64,000 nucleotides of DNA from Amoebophrya sp. A120 (lineage: Eukaryota; Sar; Dinophyceae; Syndiniales; Amoebophryaceae). The stretch's first letter is position 1; each line of letters begins with the position of its first letter. The notes beneath the pieces were generated by a model. The model did not search any database. It was not told where the DNA came from and was given only the letters and a program-made list of their open reading frames with translations. The stretch spans positions 724,609 through 788,608 of the forward strand of contig CAJINV010000018.1 of assembly GCA_905178155.1 (NCBI GenBank). The letters run 5' to 3'. The position numbers and the translations under genes are program-made. Below are positions 25,101 through 40,100 of the stretch, one piece after another.

Positions 25101-28100
25101 TCCCGCCAGGGTGGTGCGCGCGTTTTTATTTTCCTCCTCCAACAGGTCCTCGATGCTGGTGTACCGTTTGCGGCCTCGACCGGAAGACGTCCCTATGTGG
25201 TCGAGGGCTCCACCCAGAATCACCCCCGCTGCGCCGGCAGTTCCATGATGTCCTCCGGCGCCAGCACTGCTGGTCCCGTGGTGGCTGCCGCCACTCAGGT
25301 CCACCAGCAGTGCCTGGGTGCTGGTGTTCCCGAATTGCGAGCTCATGTAGCCCGCAACGTAGTTGCTGGAGTGCGGTGCATTGGTGTCGTCGGAGAAAAA
25401 GTCGGTAAATACCGAGTTGGAGGACTTCAGGTCGTTGTGGTTGCCCCGGTCGTAATAGACGAACTTGAGGTCTTTTTCGATGCTGGCCGGGAGATAATTG
25501 CACAACATGGTCTCCGTGAAAATGATAATGTCCAGCACCCCATTGCGGTGGTTTTGAAACTCGACCCACACATTCGTCTCGCGAGATGCTCTATCCTGCG
25601 CAAAAGTTGTCTAGTATCGCGCTTCGTACAAAGATCATGATGAACGAGCGCAGGAATATTCATGGGCAACTGAAGAAACTACTTGCACAGACCGTAGCTA
25701 ATATTCGCATTCGTCTATACAAGTACATTAATGCGCTAGCTAGAATGCCGGTTCTGGATGTAGTATGAATGATCTAGATGCTGACGCAGCATGACAAAGA
25801 CAAATGTAGAAGCTTTGACACTACAATTGCAGCACCAGTGAATGCATCGCGCTTTTTGTTTTGCTTCTTGGTGTACTAGACTGACACAAAAATTTTTCAA
25901 TCCGTATTCCATGTCATACACCGGAAACTTGATCCGGTCGTACACAATCTCGTCCTCGTTGTTCTGCCCGGATCCGCCTAGAGCAGCCTTGTTCCCCGCA
26001 CTGCCATCCATGTCGTTCAGCTGCTCCCTGGCCTGCGCCGCCCGGCGCTTTTTCCGCGAGGATTTTTTTGAACCGCCTCCACTGCCGGCGCTGCCCGCGA
26101 TCCCAGAGTTCCGCTGCGTGAAGTTCGTTGCGCCCGGAATCTGCAATGCATTGTAGAAAGAAGGCGAGTTGCGACTCGAGGCCTCCGAGGCCATAGTTCG
26201 GGAGCCCATGCTGGGCCCGCGAATCGAATTTCCCGGCGGGGCCGCCCCCTTGGTCGAGGAACTTGATATCATGTACTGAGGCTGGAGCAAGGACAAGGCC
26301 CCACCTGACCCCCGCCCCGACCCTCCCCGTTATCAAGTGCAAATATGCCTGGATATCTGGAAGCTTGTAAATGTGAGTGAGTGCTTTGTAAATGTAATGT
26401 ACAGGAGCCAAACCTAACTCAAAGCACAAAGCATCAGAAATATTTGCGCGGGTTCGTGTTTTCTGCATGACAAGCACAAGCTGCGTTTTTGCATGACAAG
26501 AAAAAGGGTTCTTTCTTGTTCTTCATCAACACGCATCACGAACTCTTCACCCTTGCATCCTACTTCCACCCGGACCCAGACATATTTGCAATGCATACCT
26601 GCCCGCCGGCACCAAAAGCGGCGTTGAAGGCCGGCTTGTAGAACGGGATGCCCTCCGGGGTGAATGCACTTCCGTAGAGGCAAAGTTTGAAGGAGAGTGT
26701 ACCCTCTTCCAGGTTTACGGCGTGCACGTCTTCCTTCTGGTTCAACTTTATCGTTCCCGAAGTCTCCTCGGCGTTGAGCCCGCGCGAAACGTTGTTCATG
26801 CCACCAGTACCAGCACGGCGGCTGCTGGCGCCCCGACCTGCGCCCATGTGTGTGCCTCCTGCTGCGAAGGCGGAAGCGCTCGGACCGCCGAACAGCGAGC
26901 TGGCGCCCAGCCCGAGCGACTGCTCCAATGGTTGGCCGGCGAGCACCATGTAGTGAATCGGAAACGGCAAGTTGGACCGCAGCTGGATCGTCGGCTGCAG
27001 AAACAGGGTCGACTGCACGACAGAGCCACTACGGTCCTGCAAGGGCAGCTGTTCGCAGTCGAGCGTGGCGTACATGTGGAACCACTCCGGTTCTTCCTGC
27101 TGTTTCATGTTTCGCCGGGCGCCGGGAACTATGCAAGAAAAAAACTATGTGAGTGTAAGTCTGTGATGCAGGAAGTGCAAAACTGCTTCACTTGTCATGC
27201 TGCACCCGCGTCATAGGCTACTTTCATACGTGTTTCCATGTACTAGCGTGCGCAAGACAGGTTTTCTCTGTAATGCAAAGCGAACTTGTGATGCTGCTCT
27301 TCCTACAAAGTAGTGAAAGTTACACCTACACAGTTTTTTTCCTGGATAGGAACGCTGTCCTCGTCACTGTCGTCGCTGCTGGTCGATATCCAAGAAAAAA
27401 AAAGCTATGGTCTCCTGTGTGAAATGCAGAGGACGCAAGACACTTTTGCAATTGCGCGTGTGATGCTGAGTACCAGAACCAATCGGAGTCTCTTAGAATT
27501 AGCATTAGGAACACGGGCGGTCCTGCTCGTCGTTACATTTCAAATGCAAGGGAAGGACGACAAGGCTCTTGATTTTTATGCAATAAGAATAAAGTTACTC
27601 ACACTATTAACACAGCTCGGTCATTTTGGTTTTCGTTTTCCTGGATAATCGAGGACGAAGAAACATTTTCCGATCCCCTTTCCCGCTGTTGAATGATGTG
27701 CCTGGCCCGTTTGCGCTGCGCTCGGATCTCTTTTTTCGTTGGCAAAACGCAGCTGATCAGCTCCTTCGGGAACTCGGGAGTGGTCTTCTGCCAGTGGTGG
27801 TTCGCGAACTCCTGGTATCAGAATGAAAAATCCCCCCTCCCCATATCAAAACGAAACTTCTGCTGCTGGATTTGTGTACACAAATCAGATTTGTCTTGCT
27901 GGCGAGGACTGCTTGCAGGCCCATATCAAGCCTGAGTAGCCTGGTTTTGGCCTAGCCCTAGGCACTTTGCATGATAGACGTCTACGCTGTAGGTGCAACA
28001 GCATGACAAACCGCCTGTAGAATGCGGCGGAGCATGTGGAGTCGCCTTCATGCAACACAGAGACGATTTTTGGTCAAAAATTTCCTTTTGATACCTGGGG

Positions 28101-31100
28101 AGGGGGATTTTCCTTTTGATACCTGGATGCGCGACACGAGGAGTCTGGGTGACCAGCTGAAGACCTTGTTGACCTCGTCGAGGAGTCTAGGATCCAGCTG
28201 GAAAAGCGCGTCCTGCACTAGTCTCTCAGAGTGAGAGGAGGATGATAAATTCGTGCGCTGATAGTGATATCGATAGTTGTACTCATCATCTTCTTGTTCT
28301 TCACCGGCAGAGTTCGTCGAGGAGCCGGACACCCGTCTCCGTGCGCTAGGGGAACCAGAAGAACCTCCTTGACCCTCTTCGCCCCCCGCAACTGCGGACT
28401 CCTTCGAGTCCCGCAAAAAATCGTCCATCGAGCTAGGCGGCTTCACGATATTTGCCTCCAAACTTCGCGTGATCAAATCGCCCAGCCGTTCGACCAGCCC
28501 CGACTTTTCCAGTAACGGCGCGAACCGCACGGTGCCTTCTCTGCACGCGTCCAGGGGTAAGGATATTTCCTCCTCTGGCTGAATCACCACGTAGTCCCGG
28601 GGGATTTGCGGACTCCTCGGGTTCTGGAAAATTTGGTGGATGGAGTTGTTGTTCGTGATCTCGCATAACAGTGGGACGGTTGCAAATCCGTTGCGGACCA
28701 AAACCGAGGATTGCAACACGCACAGCTTCCGGACCTCGGCCGACACGCCTCGACACACGAGCTCGTAGTAATCGTTCGGGTTGTATTCTGTGAAAATTTA
28801 CCATCTACTCCATCCATTTAATATTTTTTGCATGACAAAAAGGAACTCCCTACATGTTGCGCATGACAAATCGGATGGGGATAGGTCTTTTTTTGTGGAT
28901 AGGTTGCTCAATTGCAGCTGCTCGTCATAGTCGAAGAAATCATGATGCGTCTGATGCATTTGCTGGTTCATATCACCTCCCTGCTGCTGCTGGATCCCCA
29001 TCCGCTGTTCCCTGAGCGCCACCACGGATCGCTTCGCCGAGTTCGCGACGTTCCTGGGTGCGTAGACCCGGTAGCAGTGCGCGCCGGTGCGGGAAATGTT
29101 GAGCGACCGGATGATCCGGTTGCCGAACAGGTGCATGTGCACCTGCGGGGTGTGGGGCAGCGCGTCCTTGGAGCTGATCATGGCGGCGGAGGATTTGGGC
29201 TGGACTGTCAGCTCCCGCAGCCGGCGATCCTCTCCAGAAGCGATCACCACTTTGTCATACCGAGTGGAGTTCGGCGCGGGCAGAAACTCGATCTCCACCG
29301 ACCGGTTACCCTTCATGTTTTCCAGACTGTAGGGCGCGATCGGGATGCGGTCCACCGTCTTCACGACCCTCGGCTCCCAAAAAGGCGTGTCGAAGTCGTC
29401 CGGTGGGGGAAGGACAGGGATGTGCCTGCTCACGTTCTTTTTCGAGGTAACCACGGGGAAAGCAAGCGCGAGTCTGGAGTGTTTTGGCACAACGGGGTGG
29501 TAGACGAGAGATCTTGTGGTCGCTTGCTGGACGTCTTTTTGTTCCTTAGCGTTGTTTCCTCCGCCGAGCAGATTATCCACTTCCTTCTCGATTTCGTCCT
29601 GTTCACTGCTTTCCGGTGGCGTGAAGAAGGGCTGGTCCGGCGAAGGGGTGGCTGCATTATTTGCAGTGGCGCCTCCCGCAGGTGGCGCAGGCGGCTGCAA
29701 TTGCGAACCTTGTGAAGCTGTCTGCGGTGCGACTAGTTGAACAGGAGCTGCGCCGGGAGCAGCTACTCCCCCCTGTTCCGGTTTCTCGCTCAAGACCGGC
29801 GCAGGCAAAGGAGTCCTTGAAGAAGCCGCGGCCACGGTCCCTCGCTTCTGAAAGTGTAGATCCACCAAGTGCCTTCTCAAAACGAAGTTCCGCAAGTACA
29901 GTTCCATGTTCTTGGATACAAACGACCGACTCAGATCCGCGCTCTGGTAGTCAACAATCCACTCGCGGGCGTTGCTTAAGAGTACGTCCGCGAGCGTTTC
30001 CGTGATGTTCAACCCAATTTGGTCCCGCACATCCACAATGAGCTGCTCGTAGTCCGACTTGGGTTCTTCGTTCATCAGCTGATTGTAATTTTTCCCGCGG
30101 TGCATGACGTGCTGCTGTTCCACGAAGTTTTCGTCGGGTACGGGCTCGGTGTCAGACAGCATTTCCTCCTGCTCCGAGCTACTAGAGGATGAAGAACTAC
30201 TCGTGTACAGATTCGTCATGAGAAATTCCCGGGCGTCGTTTTTTCGCAAGTCCCCAAAATCCTGACTGACCGTCACGCGGACGGTCGGAATATTGAACAG
30301 CGCTGCGCTGTCGGTTCCCGACTTGCTGAAATTTCCGATAGTGTATCAAATGTAAAAGTGTCTGGGTCTGGAAGATTGCCAGGTTTGTCATGCACATTTT
30401 GGATGACTCCTGATGTCTGTGATGCATGCCCTAGCATCACAGATTTTGTGAGGGCTTCCTGATGCCTATACCGCATGACAAATGCTCTTTCCGTGTAGCA
30501 AAACTTGAACTCTCTTTGCTGCTCATGCAATAGACACAGATTTTTTTAGAATCCAGAATCAGCATGACAAGTTGGATTCTTCCAGACCCAGACATTATTT
30601 TTACAGTTGATATAGTGCTCGAGCTGTTGATCGCGGACCGTTTCCAAAACCGGTTCACGCGCTTCTATGGGTGTGTCAGGATTGAAATCGACAAAGTTGA
30701 AATGATTTGAATTTGTCGTGCACAAAATGCAAGGCATGAAGTGCCTCTCTTGGTGGGATGGCAAGTGAGGCAGATTGTGAGCCTATCTAGGGTTTGGGAT
30801 AGAGATGCTAAAGGAGCATGACAAAAGCAGTCCTCTTTGCCGAAACAGCATGACAAATTGGATTCGCGTACTCCGAAGTTTTGTCATGCGCCGCTTGATA
30901 AGTGGGCTTCCAACTGGTATCGGTTTTATGCATGACAAACTATTTCAACTCTGACGATTTCGATCCTGACACTCCAATAGCTTCCGGAACGTCCGGATCC
31001 CGTCCGTCGCCGAGGATCGCTTGGACATGGTGGAGCCCACAGACCGCTGCGAGGCAGAGCTTGCGGTGGACACCGTCGAAGATATGCTCGCCGTTTCCCA

Positions 31101-34100
31101 GTCAACGTCTGGGTTGATGTTCCCGGTAGCATCAGACGAGCTGTAATTGCTCGCATTTGCAGCAGTATTCCTACTTCTACTGGAGGAAGATGCAAAGGGA
31201 TTGAATCTACTGCTCCTTTGCTGGTACCTGGCCGCCCGTTTTTGCAGCCGTTCCTCATCCCCCGGGCCATCGGCGATGTCCGCTAACGTTTGCACCTCCT
31301 CGTAGGCTTCGGCGTTTTGGGCTGATGTGTTCGACGAAAACTTTTCCGCCGCCTTCTGCTTCTCGCCAAACAGGTTATGCAGGAAAAAATGACGCCCGCC
31401 CCCATCCATTTTTTGCATGACCAACATTGGAATTCGAATCAATTTATGCATGTTTCGCATGACAAATTGGATGGGGATGCGTTTCTTTTTGTGGATACAG
31501 GTCCAGGCCTTCACACAGCGGCTCGTAGCACACCGCCACGGGGTTGAAATATTCCGCGTAGAAGTCTACGTACAAACCTCGAGAGGTTTTGTGCACCGTC
31601 CTGGTCTTGAAAATACTCCGGTCGAAAAAGCTCATGGACTCGGACAGCGTGCGCACCCGGGTCAGATCCAAGCGGAAGAAGGGGTAGGCGACTTCCTGCC
31701 CGCAGTCGTTTAAAAGCTCCAAAGAAGCACTCTTGATCTGCAGGTCGTGGGAGCGGTAGCGGTCGATAGGTACCAACGTGGTCGGTTGCTGCTGCTGCGA
31801 TGCTGGCTGGGATTGGCTGCCTTGCTGGTTTTGCTGCTGATCCAGGTGGAGCACCTCCCCGGGACGAGAAGTTGCCGAACCAATCTGCCCACCCAACCAC
31901 TCTTCCAACTGCCACAGGCGCGACAGAGACTGCATTTGCCACTGAATGCAATGAATGATACACCGTAAATCTTCATAGCTGATCTTCAGATGCAGGTTGG
32001 TCAATTTCATGTACGTGTGTTTATGCCGAAAAAACAGATACGACTGGTGGTCCGCCCCTTCGGGAGATTGCAAGAAATCATCCACGGATGCCAAGACCGC
32101 GCGGGTCTCCAACTCCCCAGGCGGGGTGTGGAAGGACTGCGGCGCGCACTGCCGGTACATATCCACAATGTAGCCACGCTTGGTCTGCTCCTGGTTTCCA
32201 AACCAAAGGTTGAAATCTTGCAGCAACACGTTGTCGATGTTGTCTTCGCTTTTCGACGTTTCCTGCCTCCTCGCTGAGGTCGTAGTAGAAGCTCCACCTC
32301 TCATGGAGGTTTTGGAGCCGGTGCGACGAGATTGGCCACTTCCTGATGTAGTTGTGCTCGCCGTGTTTCCAGTTGTATTCTGGTTCAGCGTCCTTTGCAG
32401 TTTGATGCCCGCCCGCTCGACTGTTAACGTCATGGTCCTTTTGCGCGTCAGCTGGCCCCACAGCGCCAGATCGGACTTATCAAATGCAAAAATGTCTGGG
32501 TCTGGAAGATTGCCAGGCTTGTCATGCATATTTTGCATGGACCCTGATGGCTGTAATGCATGGCCTAGCATCACATATTTCTAGAGGGCTTCCTGATGCC
32601 TATTCTGCATGAGAAATGCCCTCTCCGTGTGGACCAAACTGGACTCCTCTTGCTGGTCATGCAATACAGATTTTTTTCGAATCCGAAGACAGCATGACAA
32701 GTTACAACCTTCCAGACCCAGACACTTTTGCACTGAATAGGACTCCAAGTGGTGCCAGAACTTCAGGAAGTTGCTGAAGTTATGAACTGCAAAAGCAACG
32801 CACTAGTTCTAGTATAAATTGCATTACAAATTTGCTCAGCATGAGAAAACGAATTTCACATGCTGATTTGCCTTGGGAACAAGATTTGTAATGCAAGACT
32901 TGCTCTTGCATCTATACGAGTACGATACTTTTGCACAGGATAGAAGTGATAGTCCACTTTCGGCAAATTTTCGTCCTGTGGGGGGATAAAACTCCGGGTG
33001 CCGAGGAGCTTGTCGAAGTACTTTAGAAACAGCTGCTGCTTCTGCGCAGCGGAAAAAGAAGCTGTGGGCGGGCCCGTGGTGTTTGACGAGCCGCTGGCTG
33101 CATAATTCTCAAACAGCTCGGTGACTGTCTTCCGGTCCGCAGTGCTCATGGTGGACACGATTTCGCTTTCTCGCGCGACCATCATAAGAACGCACTTCTG
33201 TACCAATTCGCGCATCCGCTGCACCAGAGACGCCGTCGTTTCCAGTTTATGGCGTTCTCAAACGTTACATTCTCAACTGTTACACGGATTTGTGATGCAA
33301 GAATGGCAAAAGTGAAAGGGGTCACCTTGCGGGTCTCGCATGACAGATCTGGCAAAGATTCCGAGCCTGTTTGGCTCTTCGAGAATTTGTCATGCGAAGC
33401 AGCTTGATCGTGTCGATTCTGATTGTGATTTTGCATTACAAATCATGCAACAGTTGAGAATGTAACAGTTGAGAGCGCCATACAGTTGGTCGTCGGGCTG
33501 GGTCTGGAAGTCAATCTGAATCCGGTCCGCGTGCACCACGAGAAAGTTCGCCTGCTCTGCAGCAAACACCGTCGGAAACACCACCGAGGGGTCGCGCAGT
33601 TTGACGGACACCTTCACCTTGCCACCACGCACGGTCTTCCGGATTCGCCGCTCCACGTTCCCTATCAAATGTAAAAATGTCTGGGTCTGGAAGAATGCGC
33701 GATTTGTCATGCACCTTTTCCATGACCCATGAGGTCTGGATCGCAGGACCTAGCATGACAGATTCTGTGCGATCTTTCTCATGCCTATCCTGCATGAGAA
33801 ACTGCCCCCGACTTGGTCAAAACTGGACGACTTTTGCTAATCATGCAACACAGATTTCTGCATGCTTCAGATTTAGCATGACAAGTTGCATTCTTCCAGA
33901 CCCAGACATTTTTGCACTTGATATTCCCGTCTTTCGAAAAGGAACCTCCGCTGGTGGGGGCAGCTGCCTGTGGCACGGCTGATATTGTTGGCCCGGACGA
34001 CCCACGGTTCGCGCCAGCCTTTAGATAATGACTTCGGCTCCTCTGTTCTTGCAACTTTTTCGCCACTAGATCCTGCTCGTCTTCTTCGTCCTCTGATTGC

Positions 34101-37100
34101 GTTTATGAGAATGCACAACTTCTACAACTCCCCCTCCGCGTCCGCCCCGGCGTCAATTATACTACTAGAGCACGAACAGAAACTGCAACCGCCGGCACCT
34201 GTGGAGACAGCGCATGACAAGTTCAAGTTCTTGTGGCGCCGAATGTAGTACTGTTTCATCGGCTCCCGGAATTTCTCATGCAAGTTCTGCCATAGGGCAC
34301 CATGATTCGGATATTCATATTTGGGATCTTCATCTTGCATGACAAACGACAAAAAGGGGGTGCGGGAGTTGAACAAGTGGTGCACTTTCATAGCGTTCCC
34401 GAGGACGGACGGTCAAATTCGTCATCTGGGTCATCCTGCTGTTGACCAAGTGCGGTTATTCCGCCAGCTGCGTTATTTCTAGCACTATTTGTTGAATGTG
34501 AATTATCTGGTGCCATAAACAGGTCGTAGTCCCTTTTGAGAAAGTCCCGCGTCTCCTCTATCCAGGAAAAAACACCCACTCCCATCCAATTTGTCATGCA
34601 AAACATGCATAAATTCCTTTTTTTGTCATGCAAAAAATAGATGGGGATGGGTGTTTTTTCCTGGATATCCTCCTCGATGGGGCGGTGCACCCAGCTGTTC
34701 ACGTTGGTCCCCCCACCGTAGATGTCTTCGCCGTTCCTTTCCAAAATCCGCCGGCTGTAGTGCCACGAGCGCTCGTGGAACTTTTTCTGGAAGTCGTTCC
34801 CATCAAAGTCCCAATCGTACTCCGCGTCCTGGTCCTCAAACTCCCAGTCTTTGCGGGCTTTGAACTTGTAGGGCGAGTACTTTATCCGCCTCGCGTTCGT
34901 CGTGTACTGCAACTGCAGGTTGCGCCGTTTCTCCTGCGGACTGGAGGCCCCAGAGTCTACTTCAAACGGCGTCGCAGAACTGCTGGATGCACTCGTTTCC
35001 CGAGAGGACGCGACCGAGGAAGCTTTAGAAGCGGTTGTCGAAGAGGACTGCTCTCCCTTATTTGTCGTCGTGCCACCTGAAACTACCGACGCCGTCTCCA
35101 GTATAGAAGTACTAGTTCCTGCCTCTAGCATATCGTACGAAAAAAGTGTCTCACTGTAAGGATTTCATTTTGCAAGTTTTGCAATTGCATCACAGGTTTG
35201 CTCTACATCACAAAGAAAATTTGCCATGCGAGATTCCTAAGGGAAAACACAGCTAAAAATCTAGTGTCTTGCATGTGAAGCAAGACAAACACTTCTCAGA
35301 TACAGTTTCTGCATTACAAGCTTACAGTGAAATAACAGTTTTTTCTCACGATACAGCAGATCCACCGGCGGTGGCAAATCCTCCTCGTCTTCATCGGTGA
35401 AGCCTGGCTTCGAAAGCGACACGTCGGTCACAGTCTGGTGTGATGTCTTCTCACTGTCAGAACCATCGTCGTCTTCCCCTAGTGGGGCTGCCGACAGATC
35501 GCCGAAGGATCCGAGGTTCGTCGGCGACAAGCCACGAGGCTTCTTTGTCTTCTTTTTAGAAGCGGATTTACTCGCACCTCCTCCTTGTTGCGCGGTGGTG
35601 GTTGCACCTCCAGCCGTGGTACCACCACCGGCGCCTGCTGTTGCAGCCCCAGCGCTAGTACAACCTGCGGCACTATTTATCCCACCAGCGGCTATCCCTC
35701 CGTCCCCACCGCTATTGACCCCCAAATAGGCGACATTCTCGTCCGGCCAGAAGAATTTGTACAGCAAGTACAGCGGCACCGCGTTCGGGATCACCCGCGG
35801 CTCGCCGATCAGCACATCCATCTCGATTGTGGAGTCGCGGAGGTGCGAAATCGGCAAATGCTCTTCCAGAAATTCTTCCGATAACAGCTCGGCCCGGGGA
35901 AGGCCGACCGGAAACCGATAGAACTGGTCATCGTCTCCTGTGTCTGCTAAATTCGCAGTGGAGATCGCCGGCGGTGGAGTTTTATTTCCCGCAGTTCCCG
36001 CTCTGGGCGGCGGAGAAAAGACCAGTTGCTGCGGCTGCAGTACAGGGCCCGTTGTTCTACTTGGGTCGCGTTGCTCGTAGGAGCTTGAAGAAGATGCAGC
36101 CGGCGGGGCACAACTGGCCGTGCCTGTGCCTATCACAGCAGATGATCCAGGCTGCCTCTTGATGTCGTTGTCATCTCCGAATACATCGCCATTGGTCGAC
36201 GTGGCAGTTACATCCGGACTGAACATGAGCGACCCGGGGGAATACCCTTGGGGGTAGTTCCGGCGTCTTTTGATCTGGTGGGTGGCGTATTCCAAATCGT
36301 TCAGTGCAAGCAACCTCGTGTAGAAGAAACCGAAGCGAATTGGGTCGTCTTGGATGGTTTCTGTGCTGTCGGGTTGTGGTGCTTCTGCTTCTGCTGCGTC
36401 GTTGGCATTTATTCGCCCCTCTTCCACCTCATCGGTCGCGCCTGTCTGATTGCGGTTGATCATTCCCGCACCTGAGCTGTCTTGTTTCATATTGATCGCC
36501 CCACTCCCAGTTCCTGCATTGTCATGTTGACTATGATCTTGAAACAACAGCAGCCCCCCGAACGGCGCTCCGAGAACTGGCAGGTGCTGCATTTTCGGCT
36601 CCCAGAAATAGATTTGGAATTTGCACAGCGACCCGTTGTACTTCACCAGAGACATCTGCAACTTTCTCATGGTCAAGCAAACTTCTGTCGGCGTCGTTAG
36701 CAGTGCATTTTTGTCATGATCATCCTCGCGGGGATGGTCTTTCTTGTTCGCGGCACCTCCACCTGAAGACGCTCCTCGTCGTGCTGTCCCTTGCGCTTGC
36801 TGTGCAGCAGCAGAACCAGCTGTCCTCATCTGCGGCAGATTCTGCTGAATCCATTCGTCAAACACGGTCGCGCGCCCGCAATCTGCGTCTTGCGGATTCT
36901 GCTCGAAGTCTTCCACCGTGCTACCGTCCAGTCGCACGCGCAGATTCACGGAGTTCAAGTTCAACAGCAACTCGGTGTGCCTCCTGTACGCAACTCGCTC
37001 AAACACATCCTGAACGTCGCGCAAATACCGGTTTTCCTTGACCGCGACGTCGTCGTCCTGACCTGCTAAATTGTCGAAAAAAACCCGCTTCAAAAAGTTC

Positions 37101-40100
37101 CACTCGCGAAAATTCAGCAAGATCGTGACGGCGGATAAATTCACGCGAATTTTGTACGACCAGGGGAAGTACTTCCACTTCAGCGTTTTCGACTGGTGTT
37201 GCCGCTCCAGTGGGCTCAGCATCCAACTCGGCGAGGAGTCCATCGCGGTTGTTCCGCTAGACGTGAAATAATCATGGAGAAACTGGAGTCGCTCGTAACT
37301 CTCAATACCCCGAACGAACTCGACGCTGAGCTCGATATGCAATACAAATTTCCTGCACGACTACACGTACAAAATGCATCACAAATGTCACCATCAACTT
37401 GAAGCATGCCACTTGTGATGCTGGATAGAATTGAAGCAAAATCTTGTCATGCAGAAACCGTATTTGTACTTGTACATCATCATGTACAGGAAATTTCCTG
37501 TGGATACTCGACCGGGGAATCGAACAGCGGATGGCTGTCTGAATTCAGATTTGACTCAGGAGTATTTCCTATGGAAGCGTCAGGTTTGAAATCGTCAAAG
37601 TTGAAATAATTTGTAATGCATAAAATGCATGACCCGAGGCACGTGTGTTGCAGAGCAGGCAAGTGAGGCCGATTGTAAGCCTGTTTGGGCTTCCAGCTCG
37701 AGCTGCTAAAGTAGCATGAGAAAATCGCTCTTCTTTGCCTAAACAGCATGACAAAGTGGATTTAGGGACCACCGAAATTTGTCTTGCGCCACTTGGAAAC
37801 TGGGTTCAGAATTGGCATCCATTTTATGCATGGCAAATTATTTCAACATTGTCGATTTCAACTCTGACACATCCATATTTCCGCTGAGTGAAGTAGAGCT
37901 GCTTGACGTGACGCCAGCCTTGTTAAAATTTCGATTTCCGTTCGTCACCAATCTCCGGAGCTGGATCCCCTTCCCCTCAATCAGAATTCTGTCGTGCCAT
38001 ATAACCTGCTCAGCTGTTAATCTCAAGCGTTACAATAGAATCTGGAATTTGTGTTGCAAGAAGTGCATTATCTAGCCAACTCAAATAGGATTGCGCATGA
38101 CAAGTTCTGGAGTCCCAATCCGCACTGCAATCTGGCGAAATTTGTATTGCACAAAGTGGAATGCTGTCCGAGGCTGTCATGCTCATCATGCAATACAAAA
38201 CCCAGATTCTGTTGTAAAGTTTGAGATTGTAACGTTTGAGCAGGTCATATGCCACCCGTAGTGATTCAGTCTCTTTCTCCGTTGCACCGTCGCAACCGAT
38301 TGCGCGGTGGCGTTCTGCGGATTCATGAAAATTTCGTGGCGCGATATCCAGGAAAAAACACCCATCCACATCGAGTCTCAATTTTTCATACAAAACACGT
38401 ATAAGAAGTCCTGTGTTTGTCGTGCAAAAAATGGATCATGGGGATGGGTTTTTTTTCTGTGGATACGCGAGGCAAGTTTTCCGTAGTTGCTGTCCAGATG
38501 AGGCCTGTCTGGATCATCGCTCGCCGTATAGGTGGTTGAGGGTCCACCGGCTTCGAACGTGTTCTCCTCAAACCCCGCACGATACACATGGTCGGGGTTG
38601 TAGGTGACGATCATCAAAGGGGAAGAACAATTATCCAGTGGATCTGCATTTTTAGTTCCCGTGGTCGCGGCGCTGGCTGCACTTCTGCCGACCTGCACCT
38701 GTTCCACATGATCGCCTAACAAATCCTCCTCCTCGTCTTCGCTGTCATTCGCTTGGCCTTTCGCGATCTCCCAATCCCACTTGTGGTTTGCGGAAGTACT
38801 GGAGGTGGCGAAACTTGCTGACGTTCCTCCGCCTGCGATGTTAGTACCAGAGGCAGTTGTGGCACTCGAGGACGTCGACGCCACGGCCCAGGGCTTTTCC
38901 GTGAACGTGTTCCGTACCGCATCATACTCAAATGTGTTGTTTGCCTTGCACAGCTATCAACAGTAAATTTACCGCACACGTACAAATGCGGCCTCTGCAT
39001 GACAAAACTTGGCTTCGATCCTAGTTTAGCATGACAATTTTTACACCCAGATTGGCCGTGAAATTTCTATTGCATCTTGTACATGTTGTACGGGAAATTT
39101 GTATTGCATAACAGCCTGCTCGCGTCCTCGATGTAGCAAGCCTTGTTCGTGACCTTCAGCGACTCTTCGGTGAAAAGCTCGACCAGGTCCCCCTGACAGG
39201 TCGTGGTCGCTGGGAAATAGATCGACGGTTTCTCGATCGTGATGTCAAGCTCGTAGCTCCGGGGAAAATGCTCCTGCATCGCTTTTTCGACGTGCGGCGG
39301 TTGCTTGTGTCGCGGCGAAGTGCCCATTGGCCCACCGAGAATCCGCCGGGGGGACAACTCCTGCAGGTTGTCGTTGAAAAGATTTTTATTCCCGTTGTGA
39401 ACGAGTAAAGCTTCCGGGAGGATCTGCTGGCGCTGCTGTCCTTGCGCACCTGCTGCAGCTTGCCCCCCCGAAACTACGGATGAATTCTCGTCGAAAGCAG
39501 CAACAACACTTTGCACGCTTTGCCGAAAGCCCCCACTGCTGCCACTGCTGGCCTGCGAAGAACGTCTCCGTTCCTCGCGCTCCATCGCATCTAGGAAATC
39601 GTCGTCCTCATCGTCTACTTGGTAGCTTTGTCTTGACAGATGTTCTTGTGGAGCTGTTTTGTTTTTCCAAATACTAGCGCTGGTTCCATCGTCGTCGTCT
39701 TCCGGCGTCGAAACGACCCTGCTTGCCGATCTCACAGCGCCACCATCAACCGCCCCTGCTTGCCCTCCTGCTCCAACTGATGATGCCTTTGACAGCGACG
39801 TTCCTGCTTTCGGACTGCTCGTCCCTCCAAGAACCCCGGGACCATGCTTTGGCGTGGCAACGCGGCTCACGCCGATGGGAGCTACTACCCGTGGCTCCGG
39901 CCCAGCGGTTATCGCGGGGATAAATGCGTTGAGAATCCACCGCCAGCACCGCATGAACTTCTCTTTCATAAAGTACAGCTCGGGGGAGTCGAAGTGCAGT
40001 TTCAAGTAATACGCCAGATCCAACGGAAAGTCGTCAAATTGCATCTGGTCCTTGACGTTCAGCGTTTTGACGTAAACCGAGAAAAATTTGGTCTTATCTC

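Noticed and set aside
24855-25640. Plus-strand open frame of 246 codons (24900-25640)
   Set aside because: It runs antisense to VPS13 exon 37, which has family motifs and exact junctions. The plus frame has none and crosses the introner boundary.
34122-34391. Open frame with DEDPKYEYPNHGALWQNL
   Set aside because: It lies wholly within a family J introner with perfect TSD GCGTT; the exon frame continues only when it is removed.
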